From Thermoplasmata archaeon M9B2D (GTDB lineage: Archaea; Thermoplasmatota; E2; DHVEG-1): a stretch of 5,039 bases of DNA. The stretch's first letter is position 1. The number at the start of each line of letters is the position of its first letter. The notes under the pieces were generated by a model. It did no database searches. It was not told where the DNA came from and was given only the letters and a program-made list of their open reading frames with translations. Of the stretch, positions 4,884 to 5,039 are shown in pieces. Location of the stretch: positions 1 to 5,039 of the forward strand of contig MUGD01000148.1 of assembly GCA_002900555.1 (NCBI GenBank). The letters run 5' to 3'. The translations under genes and the position numbers were made by a program.

Positions 4884-5039
4884 TCACATAAGGCTTGGCA
4901 AGAACTCTGCTAACTTCGCCAAACCTTCTTGTATCTCAGAAATCGAAACTGGATAGGAGAATCTTAAGAAGTTGTCATATTTTGCCCCGAACGCGACACC
5001 AGGAGTGCAACAAACACCTGTCTTTTTGAGGATAAGTTC
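4884..5039 (-). CDS. Class I/II PLP-dependent aminotransferase, C-terminal end (5' part outside window)
   Basis: Only the last 51 codons are present; the gene enters from the right edge and ends with TGA at 4884-4886. The visible part, TPGVAFGAKYDNFLRFSYPVS, is the typical C-terminus of fold-type I aminotransferases of the aspartate aminotransferase superfamily. It has the PG-x-x-FG turn, then an Asn, then Arg in FLRFSYP, which corresponds to the arginine that binds the substrate alpha-carboxylate (Arg386 in the E. coli aspartate enzyme). A final amphipathic helix (SEIQEGLAKLAEFL) closes the protein, as in family members. The enzyme exchanges amino groups between amino acids and 2-oxo acids using pyridoxal phosphate. 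The catalytic lysine and the specificity region are outside the window, so the substrate cannot be named. The link with the YkgJ-type gene downstream is close spacing only. Confidence 0.88.
   Translation of the reverse strand, partial: ELILKKTGVCCTPGVAFGAKYDNFLRFSYPVSISEIQEGLAKLAEFLPSLM

Noticed and set aside
1..5039. CRISPR array, insertion sequence or integrase
   Set aside because: No regularly spaced direct repeats, terminal inverted repeats or transposase/integrase motifs are visible in the window.

Overview
The window is most likely archaeal chromosomal DNA, and the overall style (moderate AT bias, an ADP-forming acyl-CoA synthetase, short ribbon-helix-helix regulator, TATA-like boxes, GTG and TTG starts beside short Shine-Dalgarno motifs) would fit an Asgard archaeon such as a Thorarchaeia-type lineage. 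The archaeal call is fairly secure. The lineage is an impression, because no rRNA or marker gene is present.

Left part, minus strand: a large ADP-forming acetate/acyl-CoA synthetase gene runs off the left edge (1-1203). Upstream of it, on the same strand, lies a small two-helix membrane protein gene (1296-1589). A divergent intergenic region (1590-1712) separates this from a tiny plus-strand ribbon-helix-helix DNA-binding protein gene (1713-1853). That intergenic region holds an inverted repeat, TAATAC-N7-GTATTA, which is a plausible operator.

Centre, plus strand: two adjacent genes (2047-3042 and 3111-4085) encode full-length paralogues of a protein family I do not recognise. Each has an N-terminal cysteine-rich domain of about 120 residues with seven shared cysteines (CxC, C, C, C, CxxC), followed by an all-helical C-terminal half. 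Spacing between key residues is nearly identical in the two proteins, so this looks like an old tandem duplication whose metal-site-like cysteine framework has been preserved. This is the most novel content of the window. The 193 bp before the pair contain a short perfect inverted repeat and a palindromic TATA-like box.

Right part, minus strand, convergent with the pair: a YkgJ-type CxxCxxCC zinc/iron-chelating-domain protein (4234-4845) lies 38 bp downstream of the C-terminal end of a class I/II aminotransferase that enters from the right edge (4884-5039). These two may be co-transcribed. No tRNA, rRNA, CRISPR array, transposase or insertion sequence was seen. The flanking metabolic genes look like ordinary chromosomal genes; the duplicated pair and the regulator between them are the accessory-looking part.
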